The notes beneath the pieces are model-generated. The model saw nothing but the letters and a program-made list of their open reading frames with translations. It did not search any database and was not told the origin of the DNA. DNA of 64,000 bases from assembly GCA_014655195.1 (NCBI GenBank), contig BNBH01000014.1:1-64000 (forward strand). Direction: 5' to 3'. Within the stretch, counting starts at the first letter, position 1; each line of letters starts with the position of its first letter. This stretch comes from Streptomyces cellulosae. GTDB taxonomy: Bacteria; Actinomycetota; Actinomycetes; Streptomycetales; Streptomycetaceae. Made by a program: the position numbers and the translations under genes. Shown here piece by piece: positions 23,750 through 32,377 of this stretch.

Positions 23750-25936
23750 TCATACCCCCGAGGGTAGCCCCCCACCCCTCGGCGGCACCACGACGTTCCC
23801 CTTCCGCTTGAGCCGCTGCCACGGCAGCCGGTACCCGCTCAGCGCGGTCAGACAGGCCTGCACCAGCACCAGGTACATCACCTGCCGGTACACGACCTGC
23901 TGCACCGGCAGCGCCCACAGCGGCCGCAGCGACTCCCCGTCCAGCCGGAAGGCGTACGCGGCGCACACCCCCTGCACCGCCAGCACACCGCACCAGGCCA
24001 GCAGCGTGAGCGCCGCGTTCCCGAACACCAGCCCGTACACGGTCAGCAGGTCGATCAGCGGGGCGAGCAGCGGTGTCAGGATCTGGAACACCGCCAGCAA
24101 CGGCAGCCCCACCCGCCCGAACCGCCCGGCGTGCCCCCGCTCGACGAGGGCGTGCCGGTGCTTCCACGCGGCCTGCATGGTGCCGTAGCTCCACCGGTAC
24201 CGCTGCCGCCACAGCTGTCGCAACGAGCCCGGCGCCTCGGTCCAGGCGACGGCGTGCTCGGCGAAGCGCACCTCCCAGCCGGCCCGGTGCAGCGCCATCG
24301 TCAGGTCGGTGTCCTCGGCGAGGGTGTCGCCGCTCAGCATGCCCGCCTGCCTCAAGGCGGTGACGCGGAAGGCCCCGACGGCCCCGGGCACGGTCGGCAT
24401 GCAGCGCAGCAGGTCGTACATGCGCCGGTCGAGGTTGAAGCCCATGACGTACTCGATGTGCTGCCAGCGGCCGAGCATGCCGTGCCGGTTGCCGACCTTG
24501 GCGTTGCCGGCGGCGGCGCCGACGGACGGGTCGGCGAACGGCTGGACGAGACGCCGCACGGTCGAGGGCTCGAAGACGGTGTCGGCGTCCAGCATCACGA
24601 CGATCTCGTGCGAGGCGCGCAGCACACCGGTGTTGAGCGCGGCGGCCTTGCCCCGGTTGGGGGTCCGCACCACGGTCACACCGGGCAGCCCCAGCGCCTC
24701 GGCGGCGTCGGCGGTCCCGTCGTCGGAGCCGTCGTCCACGACGACGATCTCCACGGGGTGGTCGCTCGCGACCAGCGACCGCAGCGTCTTCCCGATGCAC
24801 ACGACCTCGTTGTACGCGGGCACGACGACGGACACCGGCCCTACGACAGCCGACCCCGGCCCCGCCCGTCCCCGCCGCCGCGCGAGCCGCGCATGCCGGT
24901 GCGCCAGCCCCAGCATCACCACGCACCGCCCAAGCACCAGCCCCCCGACCACCAGCAGCAGCGCCCCCAGCACGGACACCGTCGTCCCCGACACGGTCAC
25001 GGCGGTCACGAACACCCACCCCCGCCACCGCTCCGGGGTGTCGACACCGCCCGTGAGGCGTTCGACGCCCACCACCTCGGCGACCGTGGAGAAGCGGTAG
25101 CCGTCGGCCTTGAGCCGCGGCACCAGCATCTCCAGCGCCCGCACGGTCTGCGAGCGGTCGCCGCCGGAGTCGTGGAGCAGCACGATCGTGCCCCGGCCGG
25201 GGACCTCGGGGACGGCCGCGTCGGCGATGGCCCGGGCGCCGGGCCGGCTCCAGTCGCGGGTGTCCTGGTCGACGAAGGCGAGCACATACCCCTTCTCGCC
25301 GAGGTACCGGGCGACGGACCACGAGGGCCCGTCCAGCGCGCCGATGGTCGAGGAGTACGGCATCCGCACGAGCGAGCTGTGGACGCCGGCGGCCCCGGCG
25401 AGGGCGAGCTGCGTGAAGGCAAGCTCCCGGTCGACCGCGTCCTCGGACTGCGCGGCCAGGTCGGGGTGGGAGAAGGTGTGCACCCCGATCTCGTGTCCCG
25501 AGCGGATGAGGTCCCGTACGAGATCGGGGTGGCGGGCGGTCTGCCGTCCGGTGACGAAGAAGGTGCCCGGCACGTCGTGCCGGTCGAGGACCTCCTGGAT
25601 GCGGGGCGTCCATGTGGGGTCGGGTCCGTCGTCGAAGGTGAGCACGACGGTCCGGGCCGGCGCCCGGTACGTATGCGGCGGGTCGTGGCCGGCGTCGACG
25701 ACCGGTCCCCCGCCCGCGACCTCCCCGGGCACGCCCACCCCGCTCCGTCCGGCCCGCTCCCCGCGGCCCTCCTGGTCCCCGGCGAAGCCGCGGGAGGTGT
25801 ATCCCTCGACGGCGAGGACGGAGACGACGAAGGCCAGCAGGAGCAGGGGCACCACGATGCGGAACCAGCGCCGCCGCGGCACGGGCGTCGCGGGCGCGGA
25901 CGGTGGGCCGACCTGCCGGTGCGGTCGCCGCCGCAT
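23750..25936 (-). CDS. Bifunctional polysaccharide deacetylase / family 2 glycosyltransferase
   Basis: This is a 728-residue membrane enzyme. After a transmembrane segment (27-43) comes an extracellular-type NodB deacetylase domain (about 95-290) with D102-D103 in TFDDGPDP and H153/H157 in HTFSHPD. A second membrane segment (about 305-345) leads to a GT2 domain with DDGS (401-404), DAD (450-452), ED (541-542) and QRYRW (578-582), then more membrane segments. The GT2 signatures are those of processive synthases for chitin, hyaluronan or poly-N-acetylglucosamine. It likely makes and partly deacetylates an amino-sugar polymer, as proposed for MatB. Its ATG overlaps the upstream gene's stop. Confidence 0.92.
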   Translation of the reverse strand: MRRRPHRQVGPPSAPATPVPRRRWFRIVVPLLLLAFVVSVLAVEGYTSRGFAGDQEGRGERAGRSGVGVPGEVAGGGPVVDAGHDPPHTYRAPARTVVLTFDDGPDPTWTPRIQEVLDRHDVPGTFFVTGRQTARHPDLVRDLIRSGHEIGVHTFSHPDLAAQSEDAVDRELAFTQLALAGAAGVHSSLVRMPYSSTIGALDGPSWSVARYLGEKGYVLAFVDQDTRDWSRPGARAIADAAVPEVPGRGTIVLLHDSGGDRSQTVRALEMLVPRLKADGYRFSTVAEVVGVERLTGGVDTPERWRGWVFVTAVTVSGTTVSVLGALLLVVGGLVLGRCVVMLGLAHRHARLARRRGRAGPGSAVVGPVSVVVPAYNEVVCIGKTLRSLVASDHPVEIVVVDDGSDDGTADAAEALGLPGVTVVRTPNRGKAAALNTGVLRASHEIVVMLDADTVFEPSTVRRLVQPFADPSVGAAAGNAKVGNRHGMLGRWQHIEYVMGFNLDRRMYDLLRCMPTVPGAVGAFRVTALRQAGMLSGDTLAEDTDLTMALHRAGWEVRFAEHAVAWTEAPGSLRQLWRQRYRWSYGTMQAAWKHRHALVERGHAGRFGRVGLPLLAVFQILTPLLAPLIDLLTVYGLVFGNAALTLLAWCGVLAVQGVCAAYAFRLDGESLRPLWALPVQQVVYRQVMYLVLVQACLTALSGYRLPWQRLKRKGNVVVPPRGGGLPSGV

Positions 25937-26646
25937 CAGGGGGTCCCGGCGGCCGGCGGGTCGTCGGGCGGGGTGGTGCCAGGGTTGTCGGACGGCGCCT
26001 CGGGGGTGGACTGCGGGGACCCGGGCGGCTCGGACGGGTTGTCCGTGCCGGGTGCCGACGGTTCGTCGGTGCCGGGCGGCGGGGCCTCGGAGTCACCGCC
26101 GTCGTCAGGCGCGGACGGCTCGCCGCCACCCGGCTCACCCGGCTCCTCGGGCTCGGCCGGCTCCTCCGAGCCACCGGGATCCTCGGACTGCTCCGACCCG
26201 TCCGTGACCTCGACCCCGCCCGGCTCCGGCGGCTCCGGCGGCTCCACCGGCACCCCGGCGACGCTCCCGGGATCGGCGCCGGGCGGCAGAAGCAGCACGC
26301 CCGCCGGGTCGTCCCCGGCCCCTGCGATCAGCGGGACGACCGGCATGCCCGGACCCACCCCGGCCCCGGCGTCCTCGGGCGACCGCTCGTCACCCTCCGC
26401 GTCCTGCCGCAGGGGCGCCGTCGGCGAGGACTCACCGGGCAGCGGCGGCAGCAGGGCCTCCGGGGCGAACGGGGTCGCCCCCATCAGGCTCAGCGCGAGC
26501 ACACTCAGATATCCGGCCGCCAGGCCTGCGGCCCCGTACCCCGTGCGCCGCAGCAGCCGGGCCCGACGGCCGGAGGCGTCGACGAAAACCGGATCCGGCC
26601 CCTCGGGCTCACCGGTCACCGCACCGGAATCGGAGGGCTGCCGCAT
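25936..26646 (-). CDS. Membrane-anchored Pro/Glu/Ser-rich protein, partner of the NodB-GT2 enzyme
   Basis: This 236-residue protein has a short cytoplasmic N terminus, one hydrophobic segment (about 37-57; YGAAGLAAGYLSVLALSLMG), and a long outside region that is low-complexity, acidic and rich in Pro, Glu, Gly and Ser (about 130-236). No catalytic domain is visible. It is translated directly ahead of the deacetylase-glycosyltransferase with a 4-bp ATGA overlap. It may hold the synthase or its product at the cell surface, but that is inference from context. I do not recognise a named family. Confidence 0.75.
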   Translation of the reverse strand: MRQPSDSGAVTGEPEGPDPVFVDASGRRARLLRRTGYGAAGLAAGYLSVLALSLMGATPFAPEALLPPLPGESSPTAPLRQDAEGDERSPEDAGAGVGPGMPVVPLIAGAGDDPAGVLLLPPGADPGSVAGVPVEPPEPPEPGGVEVTDGSEQSEDPGGSEEPAEPEEPGEPGGGEPSAPDDGGDSEAPPPGTDEPSAPGTDNPSEPPGSPQSTPEAPSDNPGTTPPDDPPAAGTP

Positions 26647-26725
26647 ATGCCCCAGATTACGCCGATTCAGCGACCCTCACGCGGGGACGACCGCCGCACG
26701 CGGCAGAGGACTCAGGTCCCGCGCC

Positions 26726-27178
26726 CTACGTCGGCGACCCCGACGAGAACCGCCGCAGCAGCGGCGACAGCACCAGCACGGACTTGGTCCGCTCCACGAA
26801 CGGCTCGCCCGCGATCCGCTCCAGCACCCGTTCGAAGTGCCGCATGTCGGAGGCGAAGACCTGGGCGACCGCGTCCGCGTCCCCGGTGACGGTGGACGCG
26901 GACACGACCTCCTGGTACCGCTCGAGACCCCGCTGGATGGTCTCCGGGGAGGTGTTGCTGCGGCAGTAGATCTCGACGAACCCCTCCGTCTCCCAGCCGA
27001 GGGCTGCGGGGTCCACCCGCACGGTGAACCCGGTGATGGCCCCGGTGGCGCGCAGCCGGTCCACGCGCCGTTTGACGGCGGGCGCGGAGAGGCCGACGAG
27101 CTGCCCGATGTCCGCGTAGGAGCGGCGGGCGTCCTCGGCGAGGGCGTGCACGATGCGTTCGTCGAGATCGTTCAGCAC
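26726..27178 (-). CDS. Lrp/AsnC-family transcriptional regulator
   Basis: This is a 150-residue feast/famine regulator with an N-terminal helix-turn-helix (about 5-50; ARRSYADIGQLVGLSAPAVKR) and a C-terminal RAM domain (about 65-145) that binds amino acids. The GTG start at 27178 (VLNDLDERIV) is chosen by domain alignment; the frame runs further upstream into the permease. It follows an amino-acid permease by 10 bp, so it probably controls that operon in response to the transported amino acid. Palindromic TTGCG-type sites upstream of the permease fit this. Confidence 0.93.
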   Translation of the reverse strand: MLNDLDERIVHALAEDARRSYADIGQLVGLSAPAVKRRVDRLRATGAITGFTVRVDPAALGWETEGFVEIYCRSNTSPETIQRGLERYQEVVSASTVTGDADAVAQVFASDMRHFERVLERIAGEPFVERTKSVLVLSPLLRRFSSGSPT

Positions 27179-27188
27179 TGCGGGTCGT

Positions 27189-28667
27189 TCACTTCGCTTC
27201 CGACGGGGCGGGGGCGGCGAGCCGGGAGCGGCGGTAGCCGTAGAGGAAGTAGAACACGAGCCCGACGGCCATCCAGACACCGAAGACGACCCAGGTGACG
27301 GTGGACAGGCTGCCCATCATCCACAGGCAGAAGCCGAAGCCGAGCGCGGGCAGCAGCGGGGACAGCGGGACCCGGAAGGAGCGCGGCATGTCGGGGCGGC
27401 TGCGGCGCAGCACGACCACGGCGACGTTGACCAGGGCGAAGGCGAAGAGGGTGCCGATGCTGGTGGCGTCGGCGAGCTGGCCGAGCGGGACGGCGGCGGC
27501 GAGCACACCGCAGAACAGGGAGACGATCAGGGTGTTGGCGCGGGGCGTGCCGGTGCGCGGGCTGACCCTGGCGAACACCTTGGGCACCAGTCCGTCGCGG
27601 GACATGGCGAACAGGATGCGGGTCTGGCCGTAGAGGACGGTGAGGACGACGCTGGCGATGGCGATGACGGCGCAGAACGCCAGCAGGGTGCCCCAGAAGC
27701 TCTGGCCGGTGACCTCGCGCATGATCTGGGCGAGGGCGGCCTCGGAGTCGGTGAACTGCCGCCACGGCTTGGCGCCCACGGCGACGGCGGCGACCAGGAC
27801 GTACAGCGCGGTGATGATCGCGAGGGACAGCAGGATCGCGCGGGGCAGGTCGCGCTGCGGGTTCCTGGCCTCCTCACCGGCGGTGGAGGCGGCGTCGAAG
27901 CCGATGTACGAGAAGAACAGGGTGGCTCCGGCGGCGCTGACGCCGGCCATGCCGAGCGGCATGAAGTTCTCGTAGTTGCCGGAGCGGAAGCCCTGGACGC
28001 CGATGGCGCAGAACAGGATCAGGGCGCCGATCTTGACGACGACCATCACGGTGTTGGCGCGGGCGGACTCGCGGGCGCCGCCGAGCAGGAACGCCATGGC
28101 CAGCAGGACGACGATCAGCGCCGGGGCGTTGAAGACGCCGCCGTCGCCGGGCGGGGCGGACAGCGCGGCGGGCAGGGTGACGCCGATGATGCCGTCGAGG
28201 AACTCGTTGAGGTACTCGCCCCAGCCGACGGCGACGGCCGCGACCGAGACGCCGTACTCCAGCATCAGACACCAGCCGCAGACCCAGGCGATCAGTTCGC
28301 CCATCGTTGCGTACGCATACGAGTACGAGGAGCCGGAGACGGGGATCGTGCCGGCCAGTTCCGCGTAGGAGAGGGCGGAGAAGAGGGCCGTCAGACCGGC
28401 GATGACGAAGGACAGCGTGACCGCAGGTCCGGCCTTGGGGACGGCCTCGCCGAGGACGACGAAGATGCCGGTGCCGAGGGTGGCGCCGATGCTGATCATG
28501 GTCAGCTGCCACAGTCCGAGGGAGCGGCGCAGATCGCCGCCCTCTCCGTGGCCGCCCTCGGCGACCAGGCGTTCCACCGGTTTGCGGCGCATCAGGCGCA
28601 TGACCGTGCCCTCGGAGTGCGGGGCGGAGGGACCGCCGTTGTGCGGGGGTGCGCCATGGTCGAGCAC
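27189..28667 (-). CDS. APC-family amino-acid permease
   Basis: This 492-residue inner-membrane transporter of the cationic amino-acid (CAT/YfnA-like) group has about 12-13 hydrophobic segments. The first carries the substrate-binding GATLGTGIFVVLG, and later FSYIGFDAASTAGEEARNPQR is strongly conserved in CAT members. The GTG start at 28667 follows AAGGAG by ten bases; it gives a 50-residue cytoplasmic N terminus. It forms an operon with the Lrp-type regulator 10 bp downstream. The exact amino acid is not known; a link to aromatic or basic amino acids is possible. Confidence 0.92.
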   Translation of the reverse strand: MLDHGAPPHNGGPSAPHSEGTVMRLMRRKPVERLVAEGGHGEGGDLRRSLGLWQLTMISIGATLGTGIFVVLGEAVPKAGPAVTLSFVIAGLTALFSALSYAELAGTIPVSGSSYSYAYATMGELIAWVCGWCLMLEYGVSVAAVAVGWGEYLNEFLDGIIGVTLPAALSAPPGDGGVFNAPALIVVLLAMAFLLGGARESARANTVMVVVKIGALILFCAIGVQGFRSGNYENFMPLGMAGVSAAGATLFFSYIGFDAASTAGEEARNPQRDLPRAILLSLAIITALYVLVAAVAVGAKPWRQFTDSEAALAQIMREVTGQSFWGTLLAFCAVIAIASVVLTVLYGQTRILFAMSRDGLVPKVFARVSPRTGTPRANTLIVSLFCGVLAAAVPLGQLADATSIGTLFAFALVNVAVVVLRRSRPDMPRSFRVPLSPLLPALGFGFCLWMMGSLSTVTWVVFGVWMAVGLVFYFLYGYRRSRLAAPAPSEAK

Positions 28668-28790
28668 GCGGTGACTCCTTGATCGCTGCCGGTCTTCCGC
28701 GGCCGGGGACCGACGGCATCCCGCGACAGCCGGGACCCGTCGAGCGGGGTCCCCGCCACACACGCAGCGCGTAACCCTACGAGGTTCTTC

Positions 28791-28840
28791 GTTGCTGCTG
28801 AAATGCAGCAACCTTGCGCACCACCGCAAGATCATTGCGT
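28791..28840. promoter_or_regulatory. Tandem palindromes upstream of the permease-Lrp operon
   Basis: GTTGCTGC-N6-GCAGCAAC (28791-28812) and CTTGCG-N6-CGCAAG (28813-28830) are perfect inverted repeats whose centres are 20 bp apart, about two helical turns. A further TTGCGT begins at 28835. They lie 124-173 bp before the permease start. This arrangement is typical of Lrp/AsnC multi-site binding. Confidence 0.55.
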
Positions 28841-28853
28841 TCCTCGAGGTGAG

Positions 28854-28897
28854 GCGGGTGTTCGTTGCGCCGGCCGTGTGGGCCGTTCCACACCCGC
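28854..28897 (-). terminator. Terminator after guaB1
   Basis: GCGGGTGT at 28854-28861 pairs with ACACCCGC at 28890-28897, with an inner GGCC/GGCC pairing. It begins 14 bp past the guaB1 stop (28911, minus strand) and separates it from the permease promoter region. Confidence 0.55.
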
Positions 28898-28910
28898 CCC
28901 ACCGGACGGG

Positions 28911-30353
28911 TCAGCTCCAGCTGGCGTGGAGCGGCTTGCCCTCGGCGTAGCCGGCCGCGCTCTGGACGCCGACGACGGCCTTCTCGGCGAACTCCTCCAA
29001 CGAGGCGGCGCCCGCGTAGGTGCAGGAGGAGCGGACGCCCGCGATGATCGAGTCGATCAGGTCCTCGACGCCGGGGCGCTCCGGGTCGAGGAACATGCGG
29101 GAGGTGGAGATGCCCTCCTCGAACAGCGCCTTGCGGGCGCGGTCGTAGGCGGACTCCTCGGAGGTGCGGTTGCGCACGGCGCGGGCGGAGGCCATGCCGA
29201 AGGACTCCTTGTAGGGGCGGCCGTTCGCGTCGTGCTGGAGGTCGCCCGGGGACTCGTAGGTTCCGGCGAACCAGGAGCCGATCATCACGTTGGAGGCGCC
29301 GGCCGCGAGGGCCATGGCCACGTCGCGCGGGTGACGGACGCCGCCGTCGGCCCACACGTGCCTGCCGTACTTCCTCGCCTCGGCGGCGCACTCCAGCACG
29401 GCGGAGAACTGCGGCCGGCCGACGCCGGTCATCATGCGGGTGGTGCACATGGCGCCGGGGCCCACGCCGACCTTCACGATGTCCGCGCCGGCCTCGATCA
29501 GGTCGCGGACGCCCTCGGCGGAGACGATGTTGCCGGCGACGACCGGCACCTGCGGGTCGAGCCCGCGGACCAGCCGGACGGCGTTGATCATCGACTCCTG
29601 GTGGCCGTGCGCGGTGTCGATGACGAGGGTGTCGACGCCGGCATCGAGGAGCTGCTTGGCCTTGCCGGCCACGTCGCCGTTGATGCCGACGGCGGCGGCG
29701 ATGCGCAGCCGTCCCTGGGCGTCCGTCGCGGGCGTGTACAGGGTGGCGCGCAGGGCGCCCTTGCGGGTGAGGATGCCGGCCAGGCGGCCCTCGGCGTCCA
29801 CGGCGGGCGCGTAGCGGCGGTTGGCGCCGTCGAGGGTGTTGAAGGCCTCGCGCGGGTCCATGCCGGCGTCGAGGAGGAGCAGGTCCTTGGACATGACCTC
29901 GTCGAGCTGGGTGAAGCGGTCCACGCCGGTGAGGTCGGCGTCGGTGACCACGCCGACCGGGCGGCGCTCCTCGTCGACGACCACGCCCGCGTTGTGCGCC
30001 CGCTTCGGCAGCAGGGACAGCGCGTCGGCGACGGTCTGGTGCGGGGCCAGCACGATCGGGGTGTCCAGCACCAGGTGGCGGGACTTCACCCAGGAGACGA
30101 CCTCGGCGACGACCTCGATCGGGATGTCCTGCGGTATGACGACCAGTCCGCCGCGCCGGGCGACCGTCTCGGCCATGCGGCGGCCGGCGATCGCGGTCAT
30201 GTTGGCGACGACCAGCGGGATCGTGGTGCCCGTGCCGTCGGGCGAGGTGAGGTCCACACCCTGCCGCGAGCCGACCGCGGAGCGGCTCGGCACCATGAAG
30301 ACGTCGTCGTACGTCAGGTCGTACGGGGGCTGGATGTCGTTGAGGAAACGCAC
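28911..30353 (-). CDS. guaB1: GuaB1 (IMPDH-like, CBS-containing; probable GMP reductase)
   Basis: This is a 480-residue cytoplasmic (beta/alpha)8 barrel enzyme of the IMPDH/GMPR family with an inserted CBS pair (about 95-205). The active-site loop GVGPGAMCTTRMMTGVGRPQ carries the catalytic Cys. Actinobacterial GuaB1 proteins are distinct from true IMPDH and, as far as I recall, the mycobacterial one acts as a GMP reductase (GMP to IMP). That would make it a purine salvage enzyme. The GTG at 30353 (VRFLNDIQ) is preferred over one at 30362 because of the position of the weak GGGA ribosome binding site. It is monocistronic. Confidence 0.9.
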   Translation of the reverse strand: MRFLNDIQPPYDLTYDDVFMVPSRSAVGSRQGVDLTSPDGTGTTIPLVVANMTAIAGRRMAETVARRGGLVVIPQDIPIEVVAEVVSWVKSRHLVLDTPIVLAPHQTVADALSLLPKRAHNAGVVVDEERRPVGVVTDADLTGVDRFTQLDEVMSKDLLLLDAGMDPREAFNTLDGANRRYAPAVDAEGRLAGILTRKGALRATLYTPATDAQGRLRIAAAVGINGDVAGKAKQLLDAGVDTLVIDTAHGHQESMINAVRLVRGLDPQVPVVAGNIVSAEGVRDLIEAGADIVKVGVGPGAMCTTRMMTGVGRPQFSAVLECAAEARKYGRHVWADGGVRHPRDVAMALAAGASNVMIGSWFAGTYESPGDLQHDANGRPYKESFGMASARAVRNRTSEESAYDRARKALFEEGISTSRMFLDPERPGVEDLIDSIIAGVRSSCTYAGAASLEEFAEKAVVGVQSAAGYAEGKPLHASWS

Positions 30354-30445
30354 GTGCTGCACATCCCAGTCGATCAGAGGTGGCCCCCGGACAGGTCAGC
30401 CAGGGGGAAGAGCACGTACTTCATTCTCCCACGGCGACCGGAATG

Positions 30446-30814
30446 TCAGTCCCGGTCGGATCGTCCAGCCCGGTCGGGAAGGTGCTCGGCGGATCCTCCA
30501 ACGGCGAGCGCCACGGTGAGCGCGGGGTCGCGTTCCGCGGCCTCGGCGAACACCTCCTGGGCGGTCGCCCACTCCTCGGGGCGGGCGTCGGCGTAGGCCC
30601 GCCAGCCGCGGACGACGAGCAGCAGTCCGCGTCCGTCGGCGCCCTCGGGCCAGACGGTACGGTCGGAGAGGGAGTCGGCGAGGGCGTCCCAGTTGCGGCC
30701 GAACCAGTCGGGCAGGCCGAGCGCGCGGGCGCAGCGGTCCATCAGGCCCGCCTTGTCGGTCACCCCGTCGAGGTCGAGGGGGACGACGAGCCGGCCGGTG
30801 AGGTCGTGGGTCAT
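30446..30814 (-). CDS. Barstar-family RNase inhibitor
   Basis: This 122-residue cytoplasmic protein has the barstar signature: a helix ending in LGLPDWFGRNWDALADSLSD, in which the Trp/Asp residues plug the RNase active site. Its ATG overlaps the stop of the secreted RNase gene by 4 bp (ATGA), so inhibitor and enzyme are made together. This protects the producer until the enzyme is exported. The C-terminal 25 residues are charged and probably disordered. Confidence 0.92.
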   Translation of the reverse strand: MTHDLTGRLVVPLDLDGVTDKAGLMDRCARALGLPDWFGRNWDALADSLSDRTVWPEGADGRGLLLVVRGWRAYADARPEEWATAQEVFAEAAERDPALTVALAVGGSAEHLPDRAGRSDRD

Positions 30815-31215
30815 CTCAGTACCGCCGTGAACGATGCGTAGTGGTCGTCGGTGTAGTACGTCTCGCCGTTCCGGCCGGTGACGATGCGCCGGGCGCCCTG
30901 GTCGTCGGATCCGGGCGTGGGCACCGTGTACTCGCGGTAGTAGCCGCGCTCGTGCCGGGGCAGGAGCCCTTCGAAGTTGCCGAACACGGAGCCGTCCCGT
31001 TCGTAGGGGAACGGGCCGCCGTCGTCGACGAGTCGGAGGGTGCGGCGGGCCTCTGCGGGCAGCTCGGACGCCTCGGTGACGGGCATCCCCTCGGCCCAGG
31101 CGGGGATGCCGGTGCGGTCGTCTCCGGTGTCACCGCCGGACGAGCAGCCGGCCGCCGGCAGGGCGAGGAGCAGGCAGGCCAGGAGACGCGGGAGGAGGAC
31201 CCGGAGCGGCGTCAT
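30811..31215 (-). CDS. Secreted guanyl-specific ribonuclease (RNase Sa-type)
   Basis: This 134-residue RNase is in the N1/T1/Sa family and cleaves RNA after guanosine outside the cell. A signal peptide (LLPRLLACLLLALPAAGC) ends in a possible lipobox with C24. The mature domain has the catalytic set: E82 in FGNFEGLLP, R109/R110 in ARRIVTG and H125 in TDDHYASF, plus the GPFPYERDGSVF strand. The disulfide Cys pair of RNase Sa is missing. If the lipobox is used, the enzyme would be a membrane-tethered lipoprotein. It is paired with barstar downstream. Confidence 0.9.
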   Translation of the reverse strand: MTPLRVLLPRLLACLLLALPAAGCSSGGDTGDDRTGIPAWAEGMPVTEASELPAEARRTLRLVDDGGPFPYERDGSVFGNFEGLLPRHERGYYREYTVPTPGSDDQGARRIVTGRNGETYYTDDHYASFTAVLR

Positions 31216-31255
31216 GCGGCCGATGCTGCCAGTCTCCTCCCGGTCCCACACCCCG

Positions 31256-32299
31256 TCAGGGGCCGTCCGGGTCCGCGCGGTTGAGGGCGGAGCGCGGGGT
31301 GGGTCCGGCGGTCATCAGGTAGTCGGCGGCCGAGGTGTCGGTCACCAAACTGGTGACGAGGCCGGAGCGGAGCACCGCGTCGATGGCCGGTCCCTTGCGC
31401 TGGCCGCCGGCGATGGCGACGACCTCGGGCACCTTGCGCAGCTGGTCGGTCTTGACGGTGATGCAGCGCTCCCCCAGGTCGCGGCCGACCCGGCGCCCTT
31501 CGGCGTCGAAGAGGTGCGCGGACATCTCGGCGGCCACGCCGAGGGAGGCGTAGTGGGCGCGTTCCTCGTCGCTGAGCATGTCGTGCACCGTGGAGATGCC
31601 CGGCTCCCAGGAGCCGATGGACACGCAGGCGACGGTGACCTTGTCGAAGTACTCGAAGGCCCGCGCGATGCCCGTCTGGTGGCGCAGCGCCTCCGCGGTG
31701 GCGGCGTCCGGGAGCAGCATCGGCGCGTAGATGGGATGGGCGTCGCCGCCCGACACCTGCGCGGCGCGGCGCACGGCCTCGACCGAGCCGCGCTCGGCCG
31801 TGCCCGCGTCGTAGACGCCGGTCAGCTGGACGACCGTGCAGGGCGGGAGCCGGTCCAGGGCCGCCGCCATGTGGATGGTGGAACGTCCCCAGGCGAGGCC
31901 GAGCACGTCGCCCTCGTTGACCAGCTCGCCGAGCAGGTCGGCGGCCACCTCTCCCAGGTTCTCGGGGTCGGGCGTCTCCTCGGCCTCGGCCGGGGACTCG
32001 ACCACGACGGCGTGCCGCAGGCCGTAGCGGGCGCGGAGCGCGTCCGAGCGCTCGGCGTCCAGCTCGGCGGGCACACGGATCTCGATGCGTACCAGATCAC
32101 GCTCGAGGGCGGTCTCCAGGACCCGGGCCACCTTGAAGCGGCTGACGCCGAACTCCTCGGCGATCTGGATCTTGGATTTGCCCTCGAGGTAGAAGCGGCG
32201 GGCCATGGCCGCCGCCTGCACCAGCTCAGCGGGTCCCATCCGCATGGCTGACCGGCCCGCCGACATACCCGACACGGCGATCTCCTCACTGCTGTTCAC
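31256..32299 (-). CDS. SorC-family transcriptional regulator
   Basis: This is a 347-residue regulator with an N-terminal HTH (about 25-75; KSKIQIAEEFGVSRFKVARV) and a C-terminal phosphosugar-binding SorC domain (about 90-335) with LGLAWGRSTIHMAAALDRLP and the late VAIAGGQRKGPAIDAVL segment. It probably senses a sugar phosphate. It starts with GTG at 32299, giving a 20-residue tail before the HTH; later ATGs are alternatives. Its neighbour rpe acts on ribulose 5-phosphate, which hints at pentose-phosphate control, but the genes are 78 bp apart with rpe upstream on the same strand. Confidence 0.92.
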   Translation of the reverse strand: MNSSEEIAVSGMSAGRSAMRMGPAELVQAAAMARRFYLEGKSKIQIAEEFGVSRFKVARVLETALERDLVRIEIRVPAELDAERSDALRARYGLRHAVVVESPAEAEETPDPENLGEVAADLLGELVNEGDVLGLAWGRSTIHMAAALDRLPPCTVVQLTGVYDAGTAERGSVEAVRRAAQVSGGDAHPIYAPMLLPDAATAEALRHQTGIARAFEYFDKVTVACVSIGSWEPGISTVHDMLSDEERAHYASLGVAAEMSAHLFDAEGRRVGRDLGERCITVKTDQLRKVPEVVAIAGGQRKGPAIDAVLRSGLVTSLVTDTSAADYLMTAGPTPRSALNRADPDGP

Positions 32300-32377
32300 A
32301 CTCTGGACTCGCCGTTCATCCTTGCAGATCCGGCGCTGTCGATCAGCCCTGCTGGCCGCCGTTCACGTATATGACGC

